From Clostridium sp. Ade.TY (GTDB lineage Bacteria > Bacillota > Clostridia > Clostridiales > Clostridiaceae), in NCBI RefSeq assembly GCF_000498355.1, contig NZ_AVSV01000022.1:223688-287687 (forward strand): DNA of 64,000 bases, read 5' to 3'. Below, piece after piece: positions 63,852-64,000 of this stretch. How positions within the stretch are numbered: position 1 is the stretch's first letter; every line of letters starts with the position of its first letter. Position numbers and translations under genes: made by a program. The notes under the pieces were generated by a model. The model saw only the letters and a program-made list of their open reading frames with translations, was not told where the DNA came from and did no database searches.

Positions 63852-64000
63852 TTCAAATTTTCAATATACTAATTATTATATTATAAATAAAATGTCAAAT
63901 AAAGATGAAAAATAATAAATTTTATTTAAAATTATATTATATTATGAATTAATTTGTGAAAAACTAATTTAGATTTGTAATAAATAAAAAATAAAAGTGA

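Noticed and set aside
1..64000. CRISPR arrays, tRNA or rRNA genes, insertion sequences
   Set aside because: No regularly spaced repeats, cloverleaf-like GC-richer segments, transposase frames or terminal inverted repeats were seen.

Overview
This is a low-GC, AT-rich Firmicute chromosome segment, best matched by Clostridium sensu stricto. The evidence is the gene order (dprA-topA-codY, rpsB-tsf-pyrH-frr-uppS-cdsA-dxr-rseP-ispG-polC, rimP-nusA-ylxR-L7Ae-infB-rbfA-nrnA-truB-ribF-rpsO-pnp), the endospore-former genes (spoVS, a ymxH homologue, tepA) and the strong AGGAGG-type ribosome binding sites. I cannot name the species from sequence alone.

Region 1 (1 to about 12,860) is the right end of a prophage. 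It runs from the C-terminal part of a tail protein (already open at base 1), through two BppU-type baseplate proteins, an XkdX-like protein, XhlA and LLH-type holins and a GH25/SH3 endolysin, into an accessory and regulatory tail. A membrane acyltransferase with its own promoter and terminator (a classical 'moron') sits between the two baseplate genes. Downstream of the lysin lie a minus-strand 31-residue hydrophobic peptide gene with promoter, Shine-Dalgarno (SD) sequence and terminator; a 510-residue protein with a D...ExK nuclease-like motif, bracketed by two terminators with the same 13-bp stem arms; a second hydrophobic mini-ORF; a membrane protein; a lipoprotein; an XRE repressor facing a four-unit operator array; a 47-residue ribbon-helix-helix protein; and a LexA-box promoter driving a 25-residue cationic peptide with its own terminator.

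The right prophage junction lies in comM/yifB. Only the C-terminal part of that Mg-chelatase-like competence gene remains (about 12,856 to 13,347), directly upstream of dprA.

Region 2 (13.3 to 53.4 kb) is conserved core genome, almost all on the plus strand: DNA uptake and topology (dprA, topA), the CodY global regulator, translation factors, isoprenoid and phospholipid synthesis (uppS, cdsA, dxr, ispG, pgsA), replication (polC), transcription and translation (rimP to pnp), a sporulation-type block (M16 peptidase, ymxH, dapG, tepA, spoIIIE), then rimO, recA, rny, spoVS and HPr. Visible control elements include sigma-A promoters, a sigma-H-type promoter before spoVS, a LexA box at recA, a structured rpsO leader, a rimP leader and many intrinsic terminators.

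Region 3 (53.4 to 64 kb) holds a DUF378 gene, purB, an MFS transporter, a cobalamin nucleotide-loop assembly and salvage cluster (cobT, cobU, cobS, a CobU-like protein, cobC, a DUF71 ATP-pyrophosphatase, cobQ and a small membrane protein) and a minus-strand branched-chain aminotransferase. No rRNA, tRNA, CRISPR array or insertion sequence was seen. The strongest candidates for undescribed biology are the autonomous small genes of the prophage right end (8.4 to 12.9 kb).
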